A DNA stretch of 64,000 nt. It comes from Alphaproteobacteria bacterium. GTDB taxonomy: Bacteria > Myxococcota_A > UBA796 > GCA-2862545. The stretch spans positions 62,001 to 126,000 of the forward strand of contig JACKET010000016.1 of the NCBI GenBank assembly GCA_020632875.1, written 5' to 3'. A program made the position numbers and the translations under genes. Shown here in pieces: positions 8,023 through 16,375 of the stretch (position 1 is its first letter; each line of letters opens with the position of its first letter). A model generated the notes under the pieces. The model was not told the origin of the DNA, did no database searches, and worked only from the letters and a program-made list of their open reading frames with translations.

Positions 8023-8265
8023 CTACTTGCTGCTGCTGCGGTAGGGGCGGCTGGACTGCTTGGCGGCGCGGCGCGCGGCGCGGCGCAGGGCCTTCCGCCG
8101 ACGCTTCTCGGCCAGGCGCTGCTTCAGGCGGCGCTTCTCGCCGGGCTTGAGGTAGAAGCTGTTCTTCTTGATGTCCTTCCGGATGCCTTCGCGCTCGACC
8201 TTGCGGCGGAAGCGACGGAGGGCCTTCTCGAAGGGCTCGTTTTCGCGAACGGTCACCAGAATCAC
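8023..8265 (-). CDS. rpsU: 30S ribosomal protein S21
   Basis: Small-subunit protein S21, which sits near the anti-Shine-Dalgarno end of 16S rRNA. The family core TVRENEPFEKALRRFRRKV is followed by the conserved FYLKPGEKR and a long Lys/Arg-rich tail. I choose GTG 8265 (80 aa, MILVTVREN) because GGAG precedes it by 6 nt and S21 proteins start right at this strand; an in-frame ATG at 8310 would add 15 residues but has no ribosome-binding site. The tail (RRAARRAAKQSSRPYRSSSK) is longer than in enterobacterial S21, as is common in other phyla. Confidence 0.93.
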   Translation of the reverse strand: MILVTVRENEPFEKALRRFRRKVEREGIRKDIKKNSFYLKPGEKRRLKQRLAEKRRRKALRRAARRAAKQSSRPYRSSSK

Positions 8266-8460
8266 AGTCTTCTCCACTTGCGCCGTGGACGTCACGCGCA
8301 CCCCAGCCATTACCCGGTGCCGCAGGGGGGCGCAAGGATCAGGCCGGGTGCTGGAGGCGTGAACCGCTGCCGCGGCTCATGCCGCCAGCCATCCCCTGGT
8401 TCGCCGGTCTCCGGGCGTGACCGTCCCGCCCGGACCCTCCGGCGAACGACGAGAGAAGCT

Positions 8461-8479
8461 CCACTTGCTGCGCAAGTGG
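8461..8479 (-). terminator. Hairpin downstream of the surface-protein gene
   Basis: Perfect 8-bp stem CCACTTGC / GCAAGTGG with a 3-nt loop, 10 bp past the stop at 8489, in a gap otherwise without features. No U-tract follows. Confidence 0.45.
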
Positions 8480-8488
8480 ATCCTCTCC

Positions 8489-9331
8489 CTAGAACATCAA
8501 CCCGACGCTGGCGCCGTAGTACACCAGCGTGTGCAGGCCGCCCTCGACGCGGAACACCACGCGGTCGCCGAAAGTGAACCGCATGCCGCCGTTCACGTCG
8601 ACCATCGGCAGCACGGCCGGGGGCACGTTCGCCTTGGCGCTATAGGGCGGGGCGCCCTCGTAGTACAGCTTGTAGGCAGGATCCTGCAGGCTGCTGTCTT
8701 CGGGGGTGCCATCGGCCACCCAGCGATCGACGTGGCCCGTGCGGAACGCGACACCGAGGCCGCCGCCGACGAGGATCGACCACGCGAACTTGCCGCCGGT
8801 CTTCTCGCTCTTCACGAGCGGCGCCTCGTACGCGTAGTCGGCGCCGAGCACGATGAGGCCGAGGTTGTCGGAGGGCACGAGGTACTCGCCGTCGCGCGGC
8901 TCCTGCGCGCCTTCGACGTCGTCCCAGTAGCCCGCCTGCATCGTGGACTTCACGTACTCGAAGTAGAACAGCCCGTTGGCCGTGTCGCCCTTGACGACGA
9001 ACTCGACGCCGGCCGCGTAGCCGCGGATCTTCGGGCGATCCTCGCCGGGCAGGGCCCACTTCTCGGAGTCGGAGTCGAAGTACCAGATGTCCATCACCGA
9101 GTTCGGGATGCTCAACATCCGGCCGCGGAAGCCGACCTCCATCTTGTAGCCACGGCTCGCCTGCGTGGGCGCCGCAGCCACGGCGCCGGGCGAGCCCGGC
9201 TCGGTGCCCGCAGCGGGGCCTTCGGTGCCATCGGGCGTGGTCTGCATCCGGTAGGCGTCGGCGAGCCGGGGCGCGCCGGCCAGCGCGGTGGCCGGCGTGA
9301 TGCATGCGAGAAGCGCCAGCATGCGGTACAT
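8489..9331 (-). CDS. Exported, probably outer-membrane beta-barrel protein
   Basis: 280 aa from ATG 9331, preceded by GGAGGAG. A signal peptide (MYRMLALLACITPATALAG) is followed by a Pro/Thr/Gly-rich linker to about residue 55, then alternating hydrophobic strands to the end: YKMEVGFRGRML, AAGVEFVVKG, LFYFEYVKS, FAWSILVGGGLGVAF, GGMRFTFGDRVVFRVEGGL. The chain ends in F, the usual outer-membrane insertion signature. Strand count suggests a small barrel of 8-12 strands. No family recognised. It is transcribed away from holA from its own promoter. Confidence 0.82.
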   Translation of the reverse strand: MYRMLALLACITPATALAGAPRLADAYRMQTTPDGTEGPAAGTEPGSPGAVAAAPTQASRGYKMEVGFRGRMLSIPNSVMDIWYFDSDSEKWALPGEDRPKIRGYAAGVEFVVKGDTANGLFYFEYVKSTMQAGYWDDVEGAQEPRDGEYLVPSDNLGLIVLGADYAYEAPLVKSEKTGGKFAWSILVGGGLGVAFRTGHVDRWVADGTPEDSSLQDPAYKLYYEGAPPYSAKANVPPAVLPMVDVNGGMRFTFGDRVVFRVEGGLHTLVYYGASVGLMF

Positions 9332-9363
9332 CGAGACTCCTCCGGGCGTGCAGGCCCGCCTGA

Positions 9364-9393
9364 TAGGTACCGCCTGCGGCGATCCGCTGTCAA
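9364..9393 (-). promoter_or_regulatory. Sigma70-type promoter of the beta-barrel gene
   Basis: Minus strand: a perfect TTGACA (9393-9388), 18-bp spacer and TACCTA (9369-9364), about 33 bp upstream of the start codon. Confidence 0.6.
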
Positions 9394-9421
9394 CCGCCCC
9401 GAGAGCCATCCGGAGAGCCGC

Positions 9422-10414
9422 GTGAACCTGGAGAGCACCTTCCGACCCCAGCCCCGCCCGGCGTATCTGCTCGTCCACGAGTCCGGGCCGACGCGGGATG
9501 GCGCGACCGCGGCCGTGATCGACGCCACCCGTCCGCACGTCGGGCTCGAGGCGTTCAACCACTCGACGTTCCGCGCCGGCGAGAACGGGATCGACGCGGT
9601 GGTCACGGCTCGAACGCTGCCCATGATGGCCGGGCGGCGCCTCGTGGTGGTCCGCGATCTCGAAGAGGGGGACGATCGCTTCTTCGCGGCGCTGGTCGAG
9701 TACCTCGAGGATCCCAGCCCCAGCACCACGCTGATCCTCAACGGGTCGAAGTTCCCGAAGGTCGTGAAGGGCGGCAAGGCGTGGAGCGCCGTCGTGAAGA
9801 AGGCCGTCGCGGCGGTCGGGTGGGTGCTCGACGCGAAGAAATCCGAGGATCCCGTGCAGTTCGTCGTCGAGCGCGCGGCGCGCCTGGGCAAGCGGATGGA
9901 TGCGCGCACGGCGAACGTCCTGGTCGAGATCGTGGGGCGCAAGCTCGGCCCGCTCGAGCAGGAGGTCGACAAGCTGGCGTCGTTCGTCGGCGAAGCGGCG
10001 GAGATCACGTCCGACGACATCACGACGGCGTGCTCGATGGTCGCCGAGGCCGTGATCTTCGACCTGACCACCGCGCTCGTCGCGCGCGATCGCAACGCGA
10101 CCCTCGCGGCGCTCCAGCACCTCGCGAGCGAGGGGAACGACCCCCGCTACGTGCTCGCGATGGTCACGTGGAAGATGCGGTCCGTCGCGCTGGCCGCCGA
10201 GGCGATGCAGGCCGGCGCGTCCGACGGCAACATCGCGAAGGCCGCCGGGCTGCGGTTCGACGAGGTGCGTCGCATCAAGCCCGTGATCCTCGCCGGCGTC
10301 GACGAGGCCGACGCGATGATGGGCCGGCTGGCGAAGGCGAACCTCGACATGAACAGCCACCGCGCGGGGGATCAGCGGATCCTCGAGCGGCTCGTCGTCG
10401 ACTGGTTGCTGTAG
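9422..10414 (+). CDS. holA: DNA polymerase III delta subunit
   Basis: 330 aa, normal length for HolA, the clamp-loader subunit that opens the beta sliding clamp. The N-terminal domain (PAYLLVHESGPTRDGATAAVID, to about 120) corresponds to the AAA+-like domain I, with RRLVVVRDLEE at the expected place. The C-terminal collar domain has the characteristic AVIFDLTTALVARDRNATL helix and the LANLDMNSHRAGDQRILERLVVDW ending (given here as two blocks, ANLDMNSHR and ERLVVDW). GTG 9422 has GGAGAG upstream and leaves an intact N-terminus. Next to rpsT, a common neighbourhood for holA. Confidence 0.92.
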   Translation: MNLESTFRPQPRPAYLLVHESGPTRDGATAAVIDATRPHVGLEAFNHSTFRAGENGIDAVVTARTLPMMAGRRLVVVRDLEEGDDRFFAALVEYLEDPSPSTTLILNGSKFPKVVKGGKAWSAVVKKAVAAVGWVLDAKKSEDPVQFVVERAARLGKRMDARTANVLVEIVGRKLGPLEQEVDKLASFVGEAAEITSDDITTACSMVAEAVIFDLTTALVARDRNATLAALQHLASEGNDPRYVLAMVTWKMRSVALAAEAMQAGASDGNIAKAAGLRFDEVRRIKPVILAGVDEADAMMGRLAKANLDMNSHRAGDQRILERLVVDWLL

Positions 10415-10426
10415 GCCAGACGCACG

Positions 10427-10459
10427 AATCCCCGCCACCTGTCGCAGGTGCCGGGGATT
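10427..10459. terminator. Bidirectional terminator between holA and rpsT
   Basis: A 15-bp stem with one mismatch (10427-10441 with 10445-10459) and a 3-nt TCG loop. AA and TT at the two ends make it usable from both sides. It sits 12 bp after holA and 42 bp after rpsT. Confidence 0.8.
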
Positions 10460-10501
10460 CCGTGTCGCACGAGGTCGTGGGAAGGGCCCGCGACCCCCGG
10501 G

Positions 10502-10762
10502 CTACATGCCCTTGACCGCCGTGTTGAGGCGGGAGCAGCGACGGGCGGCCTGGTTGCGATGGATCACGCCCTTCGCAGCCACGCGCTGGATGACGCTGAT
10601 CGCCTTCTGGAGCTCGGCGCTCGCGTCTTCCTTGTTGCCCGACTGCACCGCGGCGCGGACCTTCTTGATCTGATTGCGCATCATGCTGCGGTAGTGACGG
10701 TTCGCAGCGCGGCGGCGGATATTCTGGTTGTTCCGCTTGATGGCGTCCTTGTGCGTGGCCAC
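10502..10762 (-). CDS. rpsT: 30S ribosomal protein S20
   Basis: 86 aa from GTG 10762 with GGAGA upstream. S20 is a primary 16S rRNA binder made of three helices. The N-terminal HKDAIKRNNQNIRRRAANRH and the central MRNQIKKVRAAVQSG match the family, as does the conserved KGVIHRNQAARRCSRL near the end. Length is normal. It has its own promoter (10827-10854) and converges on holA. Confidence 0.95.
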   Translation of the reverse strand: MATHKDAIKRNNQNIRRRAANRHYRSMMRNQIKKVRAAVQSGNKEDASAELQKAISVIQRVAAKGVIHRNQAARRCSRLNTAVKGM

Positions 10763-10826
10763 GGTGATCTCTCCGGAGAACAGACGGGATGGATGAGCTC
10801 ACGACACGAGCCGAGAGCGACGGGCC

Positions 10827-10854
10827 GACATAACCTCGATCCACCGGCCGTCAA
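10827..10854 (-). promoter_or_regulatory. Promoter of rpsT
   Basis: Minus strand: TTGACG (10854-10849), 16-bp spacer, TATGTC (10832-10827), giving a leader of roughly 60 nt before the GTG start. Confidence 0.5.
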
Positions 10855-10869
10855 GCATGCGGCAGACCA

Positions 10870-10898
10870 TTGCCAAGCGCGCGCTTTGGCCATATCCG
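10870..10898 (+). promoter_or_regulatory. Weak candidate promoter of lepA
   Basis: TTGCCA (10870-10875), 17-bp spacer, TATCCG (10893-10898). Transcription would start near 10905, just before the GGAG that precedes GTG 10918, which argues against the longer upstream ATG. Confidence 0.35.
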
Positions 10899-10917
10899 CT
10901 CGCACACGGAGAACCTC

Positions 10918-12723
10918 GTGGACCGCTCCCGGATCCGCAACTTCGCGATCATCGCTCACATCGATCACGGCAAATCGACGCTCGCCGACCGACTCCTCGA
11001 GAAGACGGGCGCCGTTTCCGAGCGCGAGATGAAGGCCCAGCTCCTCGACTCGATGGAGCTCGAGCGCGAGCGTGGGATCACGATCAAGGCCCAGACCGCG
11101 TCGGTCCAGTACAAGGCGCGCGACGGCGAGACCTACACGCTCAACCTGATCGACACCCCCGGCCACGTCGACTTCACCTACGAGGTGAGCCGCTCCCTGT
11201 CGGCCTGCGAGGGCGCGCTGCTCGTCGTCGACGCCGCGCAGGGCGTCGAGGCCCAGACGCTCGCGAACGTGTACCTGGCGCTGGGGGCCGACCTCGAGAT
11301 CGTCCCCGTCATCAACAAGATCGACCTCCCCGGGGCCGATCCCGACGCCGTCGCCGAGCAGATCGAAGAGGTCATCGGGCTCGACGCCTCCGGCGCCGTC
11401 CTGTGCTCGGCGAAGACGGGCGTGGGGATCGAAGACGTCCTCGAGGCCATCGTCCACCAGGTCCCGCCCCCCGAAGGCGACGCCGAAGCGCCGCTGCAGG
11501 CGTTGATCATCGACAGCTGGTTCGACTCCTACGTCGGGGTCGTGACGCTGGTTCGCGTGATGAACGGGCGCGTCTCGGTGGGTGAGCGCATCAAGCTCAT
11601 GGCGACGGGGGCGCGGCACGAGGTCACGAAGCTCGGGGTGTTCACCCCAGCGGCCTTCTCCAAGCAGACCCTCGAGGCCGGCGACGTGGGCTTCGTGATC
11701 GCTTCGATCAAAGAGCTCCGCGACGCCCGTGTCGGCGACACCATCACGCACTTCCTGAATGGTGCGACCGAGCCGCTGCCCGGCTTCGAGGAGATCAAGC
11801 CGATGGTCTTCTCGGGGATCTACCCGGTCGACTCCGGCGACTACGACGACCTGAAGGATGCGCTCGAGAAGCTGTCGCTGAACGACGCCGCGATCACGAT
11901 CGACCCCGAGGTGTCGGACGCGCTGGGCCTCGGCTTCCGCGTGGGCTTCCTCGGGCTGCTCCACATGGAGATCGTCCAGGAGCGCCTCGAGCGCGAGTAC
12001 GACCTCGACCTGATCACCACGGCGCCGAGCGTCGTGTACCGGGTGACGACGAAGAAGACGGGCGAGAGCATCGAGATCCGCAGCCCGTCGATGCTCCCGG
12101 ATCCCGGCGACATCGACCACATCGACGAGCCCATCGCGCGACTCACCATCCACTGCCCCGAAGAGCACATCGGTGGCGTGCTGAAGCTCTGCGAAGAGCG
12201 GCGCGGCACCCAGGTCAGCTTCGACTACAGCGCGCCCGGCCGCGTGATGATCATCTACGACGTGCCGTACGCCGAGGTCGTGTTCGACTTCTTCGACAAG
12301 CTGAAGAGCGTGAGCCGCGGCTACGCGTCGATGGACTACGAGGTCAACCAGTGGCGGCCGGACGACCTCGTGAAGGTCGACATCCTGCTGAACGGAGAGC
12401 TGGTCGACGCGCTCTCGCTGCTCTGCCACCGCGAGCAGGCCTACTACAAGGGCAACGCGATGGCGCGGAAGCTCAAGGAGTTCATCCCGCGGCAGATGTA
12501 CGACGTGGCCGTGCAGGCGGCGATCGGCTCGCGCGTCATCGCGCGCACCACCGTGAAGGCGTTCCGGAAGGACGTGACCAGCAAGTGCTACGGCGGCGAC
12601 ATCTCCCGCAAGCGCAAGCTCCTCGAGAAGCAGAAGAAGGGCAAGAAGCGGATGAAGGCGCTCGGCAGCGTCGAGGTCCCGCAGGAGGCCTTCCTCGCAG
12701 TGCTGAAGGTCGGGGACGACTGA
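10918..12723 (+). CDS. lepA: Elongation factor 4 (LepA), ribosome-associated GTPase
   Basis: 601 aa, the normal size. LepA binds the ribosome in an EF-G-like way and influences initiation and elongation. G-domain motifs are intact: AHIDHGKST (G1), ERGITIKAQT (G2), DTPGHVDF (G3), NKIDLP (G4) and SAKTG (G5). EF-G-like domains follow, then the LepA-specific C-terminal domain with the conserved KRKLLEKQKKGKKRMK basic segment. I choose GTG 10918 because a GGAG lies 6 nt upstream and LepA proteins begin with (R)IRNFAIIAHIDHGK; the ATG at 10870 would add 16 atypical residues. Confidence 0.95.
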   Translation: MDRSRIRNFAIIAHIDHGKSTLADRLLEKTGAVSEREMKAQLLDSMELERERGITIKAQTASVQYKARDGETYTLNLIDTPGHVDFTYEVSRSLSACEGALLVVDAAQGVEAQTLANVYLALGADLEIVPVINKIDLPGADPDAVAEQIEEVIGLDASGAVLCSAKTGVGIEDVLEAIVHQVPPPEGDAEAPLQALIIDSWFDSYVGVVTLVRVMNGRVSVGERIKLMATGARHEVTKLGVFTPAAFSKQTLEAGDVGFVIASIKELRDARVGDTITHFLNGATEPLPGFEEIKPMVFSGIYPVDSGDYDDLKDALEKLSLNDAAITIDPEVSDALGLGFRVGFLGLLHMEIVQERLEREYDLDLITTAPSVVYRVTTKKTGESIEIRSPSMLPDPGDIDHIDEPIARLTIHCPEEHIGGVLKLCEERRGTQVSFDYSAPGRVMIIYDVPYAEVVFDFFDKLKSVSRGYASMDYEVNQWRPDDLVKVDILLNGELVDALSLLCHREQAYYKGNAMARKLKEFIPRQMYDVAVQAAIGSRVIARTTVKAFRKDVTSKCYGGDISRKRKLLEKQKKGKKRMKALGSVEVPQEAFLAVLKVGDD

Positions 12724-12724
12724 C

Positions 12725-13159
12725 GTGGCCGCACCGCCCGACGATCCGTCCACGGCGGGGACCGAGGCCGCGGCCGGCCCGGGCTTCGTGGGGCGGGTGC
12801 TGCGGGGCGTGGTCGCCGTGCTGGGCCTGCTCTGCGTCGGGGCCATCGCGGGCGGCGGTGCGCTCGTCTACCCCTACGTGCGGGACGATCTGGCCCTGGA
12901 CCGTGTCGTGCGGGCCGTGGCGCTCGAGTGGCGCGACTTCGGCCGCGAGAAGGCGACGGAGAAGCTCCGCTTCGAGCTCGAGCGCGAAGAGGTGGGTGCC
13001 GCGGTCGGGCCAGATGCGTGCACGCTCGACGAAGCGGGCGGGGTGAAGCGCGTCGCGTGCCAGTGGGCCGTGCGGATCGCCCTGCCCATCGGGGGCAGCG
13101 TGCCCCTGTCGTTCGCGTCGGTGGCGGAGATCGATCCGTCGACCGGCGACCTCCGCTGA
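12725..13159 (+). CDS. Hypothetical single-pass membrane protein
   Basis: 144 aa from GTG 12725, one base after the lepA stop, so co-translated with it. A 25-residue Ala/Gly/Pro-rich tail precedes one membrane span (VVAVLGLLCVGAIAGGGALVY, about 30-50); the remaining 90 residues include a short Asp/Glu/Arg-rich helix and a Cys pair (DACTLD and VACQW) that could form a disulfide if periplasmic. No family recognised. Present as a lepA-linked gene only by position. Confidence 0.72.
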   Translation: MAAPPDDPSTAGTEAAAGPGFVGRVLRGVVAVLGLLCVGAIAGGGALVYPYVRDDLALDRVVRAVALEWRDFGREKATEKLRFELEREEVGAAVGPDACTLDEAGGVKRVACQWAVRIALPIGGSVPLSFASVAEIDPSTGDLR

Positions 13160-13265
13160 CCCCGGCCCCACGCGTGCGCCGTGCGGATGACATGGCCGGT
13201 CCGACCGGCTAGGGTTCCGGCTCGCGGCTGCTGGTCCGGAGGCAGCCCCCAAGGAGCGGAAAACC

Positions 13266-13751
13266 ATGCGAAACCCCGTCACGCCGGAGGGTTACGAGGC
13301 CCTCGTCTCCCAGCTGCACCACGAGAAGTCGATCGTCCGGCTGCAGATCGTGCGAGACATCGAAGAGGCCCGCGCCCACGGCGACATCTCCGAGAACAGC
13401 GAGTTCGAGGATGCCAAGGAGCGGCAGGCGGCGTGCGACGGTCGGATCCGGATGCTCGAGAGCGCGCTGGCCTCCGCCGAGGTGATCGACATCCTGAAGG
13501 TCCCCGCGACCGACCGCGCCGTGTTCGGCTGCTGGGTCACCATCGAGCACGTCGACTCGGGCGAGCAGCGGATGTACCGCATCGTCGGCGAAGGCCAGGC
13601 GGATGCCGACAACAACCTCATCAGCTTCCGCTCGCCCATCGGCAAGGCGCTCATCGGCAAGAGCGAAGGCGACGAGGTCGAGGTGATCACGCCGAGCGGC
13701 AAGGTCACCTACGAGATCGTCGGCGTGAACTACTCGAAGGACGCGCCGTGA
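13266..13751 (+). CDS. greA: Transcript cleavage factor GreA
   Basis: 161 aa, family length. GreA enters the RNA polymerase secondary channel and promotes cleavage of backtracked RNA. The N-terminal coiled-coil hairpin carries the catalytic acidic tip in GDISENSEFEDAKERQ; the C-terminal FKBP-like domain has the ISFRSPIGKALIGKSEGDEV signature. ATG 13266 has AAGGAG upstream. The stop overlaps the start of the following RecG-like gene (GTGA), so the two proteins are made in a coupled way, which is not a usual greA arrangement. Confidence 0.95.
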   Translation: MRNPVTPEGYEALVSQLHHEKSIVRLQIVRDIEEARAHGDISENSEFEDAKERQAACDGRIRMLESALASAEVIDILKVPATDRAVFGCWVTIEHVDSGEQRMYRIVGEGQADADNNLISFRSPIGKALIGKSEGDEVEVITPSGKVTYEIVGVNYSKDAP

Positions 13752-16375
13752 CCGAGGGCGGCGGGCAGCTCGCCGCGCCCGAAGCCGAGGTCGAGACCAT
13801 CGAAGACCCCGGGCTCCCTCTCCAGGCGCTCGATCGGGGGCTCGCGCCCATCCGCCGCGTGGTGCCGTACGCCATCGAGCACCCCTCCAGCGTCCGGTAC
13901 TTCGAGTCGAACGCGGGGCGGTGGCTCGAGCCGCTGCTCGTGCTCGAGCTCCCCGAGAGCATCCGCGAGCTGCTGGTGTCGCTCGGTGGCCAGATCGCGG
14001 GCTTCGACGCGCTCGCCGAGGATGCGCGGGCCATGCGCCTCGCCCGCATCCGCCAGGGGGTGATGCGGCTCGACGCGCTGCTGGGCCTGCCGCTGCCCGC
14101 GTCCGAGCGGCGGATCCGGCGACCGCACCGCGATGGCCGCGATGGCCGCGATGGCCGCGATGGCCGCGAGGGGCGCGGCTCCGAACGTCCCGCCTCCGAC
14201 GCGCCGTCCGACCGGCCCTCGAAGCGCGACCGCAACCGCCGCAAGGGCCGGCGCGAGCCCGAGGCCGACGCGAAGCGTGAGCCCGAAGAGCTCGATCTCG
14301 ACGACCTCGACGCGGCGCTCGAGGCCGAGCCCGACGCCGAGCCGGGCCGCCGCGAGGGCGGGTCCCGTCGCTTCTGGAACGGCAATCCGTACACGGCCAT
14401 CTCGGATCTCGACATCGAAGACGGGCTGGTCGAATCGCTCGAGGCGGCCGGCATCGTCACGGTGCGCGACCTGCTGCTGCGGCCCCCGGCCTCGCTCGAG
14501 GTGCTGCGTCCGATCCATGGTGCCGGGCGCACGCTGCCCGAGGGGCGCATCGCCGTCGGCGGCCGCCTGAAGAGCACGTGGAGCGTGTTGCGTCCGAACG
14601 GAACGCGCAGCATCCACGCGCGACTCCAGGGCGCCGGCCCGCTCACGCTCGCGTGGGACGACGCCGAGACCGCGAGCTGGTGGCTCGACGGGGTGGGCAT
14701 CGACGAGCGCGTGGTCGTGGCGGGCACGTGGGACGGCGAGCGGCTCGAGGATCCCGAGGTGGTCTTCGACTCCGGCAAGAGCGTGCGTCTCGCGCGCTTC
14801 GGCGTCGATGGCGTGCCCGACGCGCGCATCCAGGCGCTCTTGTTCCGGCTCATGCCGTCCGTGCGCCAGCTCCGCGATCCAGTGGCCAACGTGTACCGCG
14901 CGGGCCACGTGTCGCTGCCCGAGGCCGTCGAGAGCCTGCACGGGCGGGGCGATGCCGAAGCGGGTCGCGCGCGGCTCGCCTACGACGAGGCCCTGGTGGT
15001 CGGCCTGGGCGCCGGGTGGGAACGCCTCGGCGCGGGCAAGGTGAAGGGCATCCAGCACGCGCTCGTGCACACGCGGCTCGATCGGCTCCTGTGGTCCGCC
15101 GACACCCGGCTGAACGACGCCCAGCAGCTGGCGTTCGACGACATCAAGCGCGACCTCCGCCGCTCGCGGCCCATGCGCCGCGTGCTGATGGGGCCGGCAG
15201 GCGGGGGCAAGGGCCTGGTGGCGCTGCTCACGTCCGTGCTCGTCGCCGAGAGCAAGTGCCAGGTGCTGTGGATCTGCTCCGACGCCCAGCAGGCCGAGAT
15301 GCGGTTCACGTACTGCGAGGCCCTGCTGCGCGACGCCGGTGTCGTCGGCCGTCTGTCGCCCGACAAGCCCAACGGCGCCCTGCGCGACGCGCTGAAGCGG
15401 GGCGAGATCCACGTCCTGTTCGGCACGCGCGAGCTGCTCGACGCCGACATCGAGTGGCGTCGGCTGGGGCTGGTCGTCTCGTTCGAGTCCGCGCAGTTCG
15501 GCGAGGTCTCCGAGAAGGTCGACCAGATCCGGTCGCCCCGTCCCGACCTGCTCGTGGTGCCGTGCTTCCATCCACCCGTGTCGGTGCTGCTGACCTCGTG
15601 GAGCGATCACGACCTCACCGAGATCCCGGGCGCCGAGCCGCCCGAGGTCGTCGTGAAGTCGGGGGGCAACCGCGTGTCGGCCTACGCCGCCGCGCGCCAC
15701 GCCATCATGGGCGGCGGTCAGGTCGCCGTGCTGTTCCCGCAGCTCGGCGGCAGGGATGCGCTCGATCCGGGTGAGGCGCATCGCGTCGTCGCCGCGCTCG
15801 GCGCCGAGGCCCTGTCCGGTGCGCGTATCGCGCTCCTGCACGGCGCGATGCCCCGCGAAGAGCGCCAGCGCGTGCTCGACGACTTCTCCCACCGCCGCGC
15901 CGACGCGCTCGTCGCGACCACGCCCCTCGAAGACGCCTCGCCCGTGCCCGGGCTGCAGATCGCCGTGATCGAGCACGCCCACCGCATGGAGCCCGCGCGG
16001 CTGAAGCGCCTGTGCGGCATGGGCGTTCGCCAGGTCACCCTGGTGGTCGACGACGACACGTCCGAGCAACGGGCCGACGAGCTCCGCGCGTTCGTCCGCA
16101 ACGCGGATGCCGTCGAGGTGGGCGAGGGCGCGCTGCCCGCGTTCCGCTTCCTCGAGCCGGCGCGCGACGTGGCGCTGCTGGTGAAGGCCCGCAACATGGC
16201 GCTCGAGATCCTGGCCCAGGATGCGGGTCTCCGCAGCGGGCAGAGCGCCGATCTGCTGCGCGCCGCACACGCCGCGTGGGCCTCGCTGTTCGGTGAGGAT
16301 GCCGCGTGTCCGCTGCCCGAGGCATCCGCCGACCAGGCGGGCAAGCGCCGGCGCCGGCGTCGCCGCCGGAAGTGA
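13748..16375 (+). CDS. RecG-like protein with eroded helicase motifs (probable pseudo-helicase)
   Basis: 875 aa, overlapping greA by 4 bp. Domain order matches RecG, the fork-regressing helicase: N-terminal helical part, an inserted charged linker (about 125-215, with RDG repeats), an OB-fold wedge (about 260-360), then two RecA-like domains. The catalytic residues are gone. Walker A is GPAGGGKG (482-489) instead of GDVGSGKT; the DEQH box has become FESA within SFESAQFG (578-585); the TATPIPRTL motif reads VPCFHPPVSVL; motif V is VATTPLEDASPVPG; motif VI has CGMGVRQ in place of RGRVGRG. Such loss of every motif with the fold retained suggests a structural or DNA-binding role. Ends with a poly-basic RRRRRRRRK tail. 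Confidence 0.85.
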   Translation: MTEGGGQLAAPEAEVETIEDPGLPLQALDRGLAPIRRVVPYAIEHPSSVRYFESNAGRWLEPLLVLELPESIRELLVSLGGQIAGFDALAEDARAMRLARIRQGVMRLDALLGLPLPASERRIRRPHRDGRDGRDGRDGREGRGSERPASDAPSDRPSKRDRNRRKGRREPEADAKREPEELDLDDLDAALEAEPDAEPGRREGGSRRFWNGNPYTAISDLDIEDGLVESLEAAGIVTVRDLLLRPPASLEVLRPIHGAGRTLPEGRIAVGGRLKSTWSVLRPNGTRSIHARLQGAGPLTLAWDDAETASWWLDGVGIDERVVVAGTWDGERLEDPEVVFDSGKSVRLARFGVDGVPDARIQALLFRLMPSVRQLRDPVANVYRAGHVSLPEAVESLHGRGDAEAGRARLAYDEALVVGLGAGWERLGAGKVKGIQHALVHTRLDRLLWSADTRLNDAQQLAFDDIKRDLRRSRPMRRVLMGPAGGGKGLVALLTSVLVAESKCQVLWICSDAQQAEMRFTYCEALLRDAGVVGRLSPDKPNGALRDALKRGEIHVLFGTRELLDADIEWRRLGLVVSFESAQFGEVSEKVDQIRSPRPDLLVVPCFHPPVSVLLTSWSDHDLTEIPGAEPPEVVVKSGGNRVSAYAAARHAIMGGGQVAVLFPQLGGRDALDPGEAHRVVAALGAEALSGARIALLHGAMPREERQRVLDDFSHRRADALVATTPLEDASPVPGLQIAVIEHAHRMEPARLKRLCGMGVRQVTLVVDDDTSEQRADELRAFVRNADAVEVGEGALPAFRFLEPARDVALLVKARNMALEILAQDAGLRSGQSADLLRAAHAAWASLFGEDAACPLPEASADQAGKRRRRRRRRK
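14132..14167 (+). repeat. Four tandem 9-bp repeats inside the RecG-like gene
   Basis: The unit gatggccgc is repeated four times without change and encodes the repeated RDG/DGR tripeptides in the linker. Nine-base length keeps the frame when copy number changes. Confidence 0.9.

Noticed and set aside
8417..9421. N-terminal extension of holA to 8417
   Set aside because: It would run opposite the beta-barrel gene and more than double the HolA length; GTG 9422 has a ribosome-binding site and gives the family length.
10870..10917. Longer LepA start at ATG 10870
   Set aside because: Adds 16 residues unlike any LepA, while GTG 10918 follows a GGAG and begins right at the conserved RIRNFAIIAHIDHGK.
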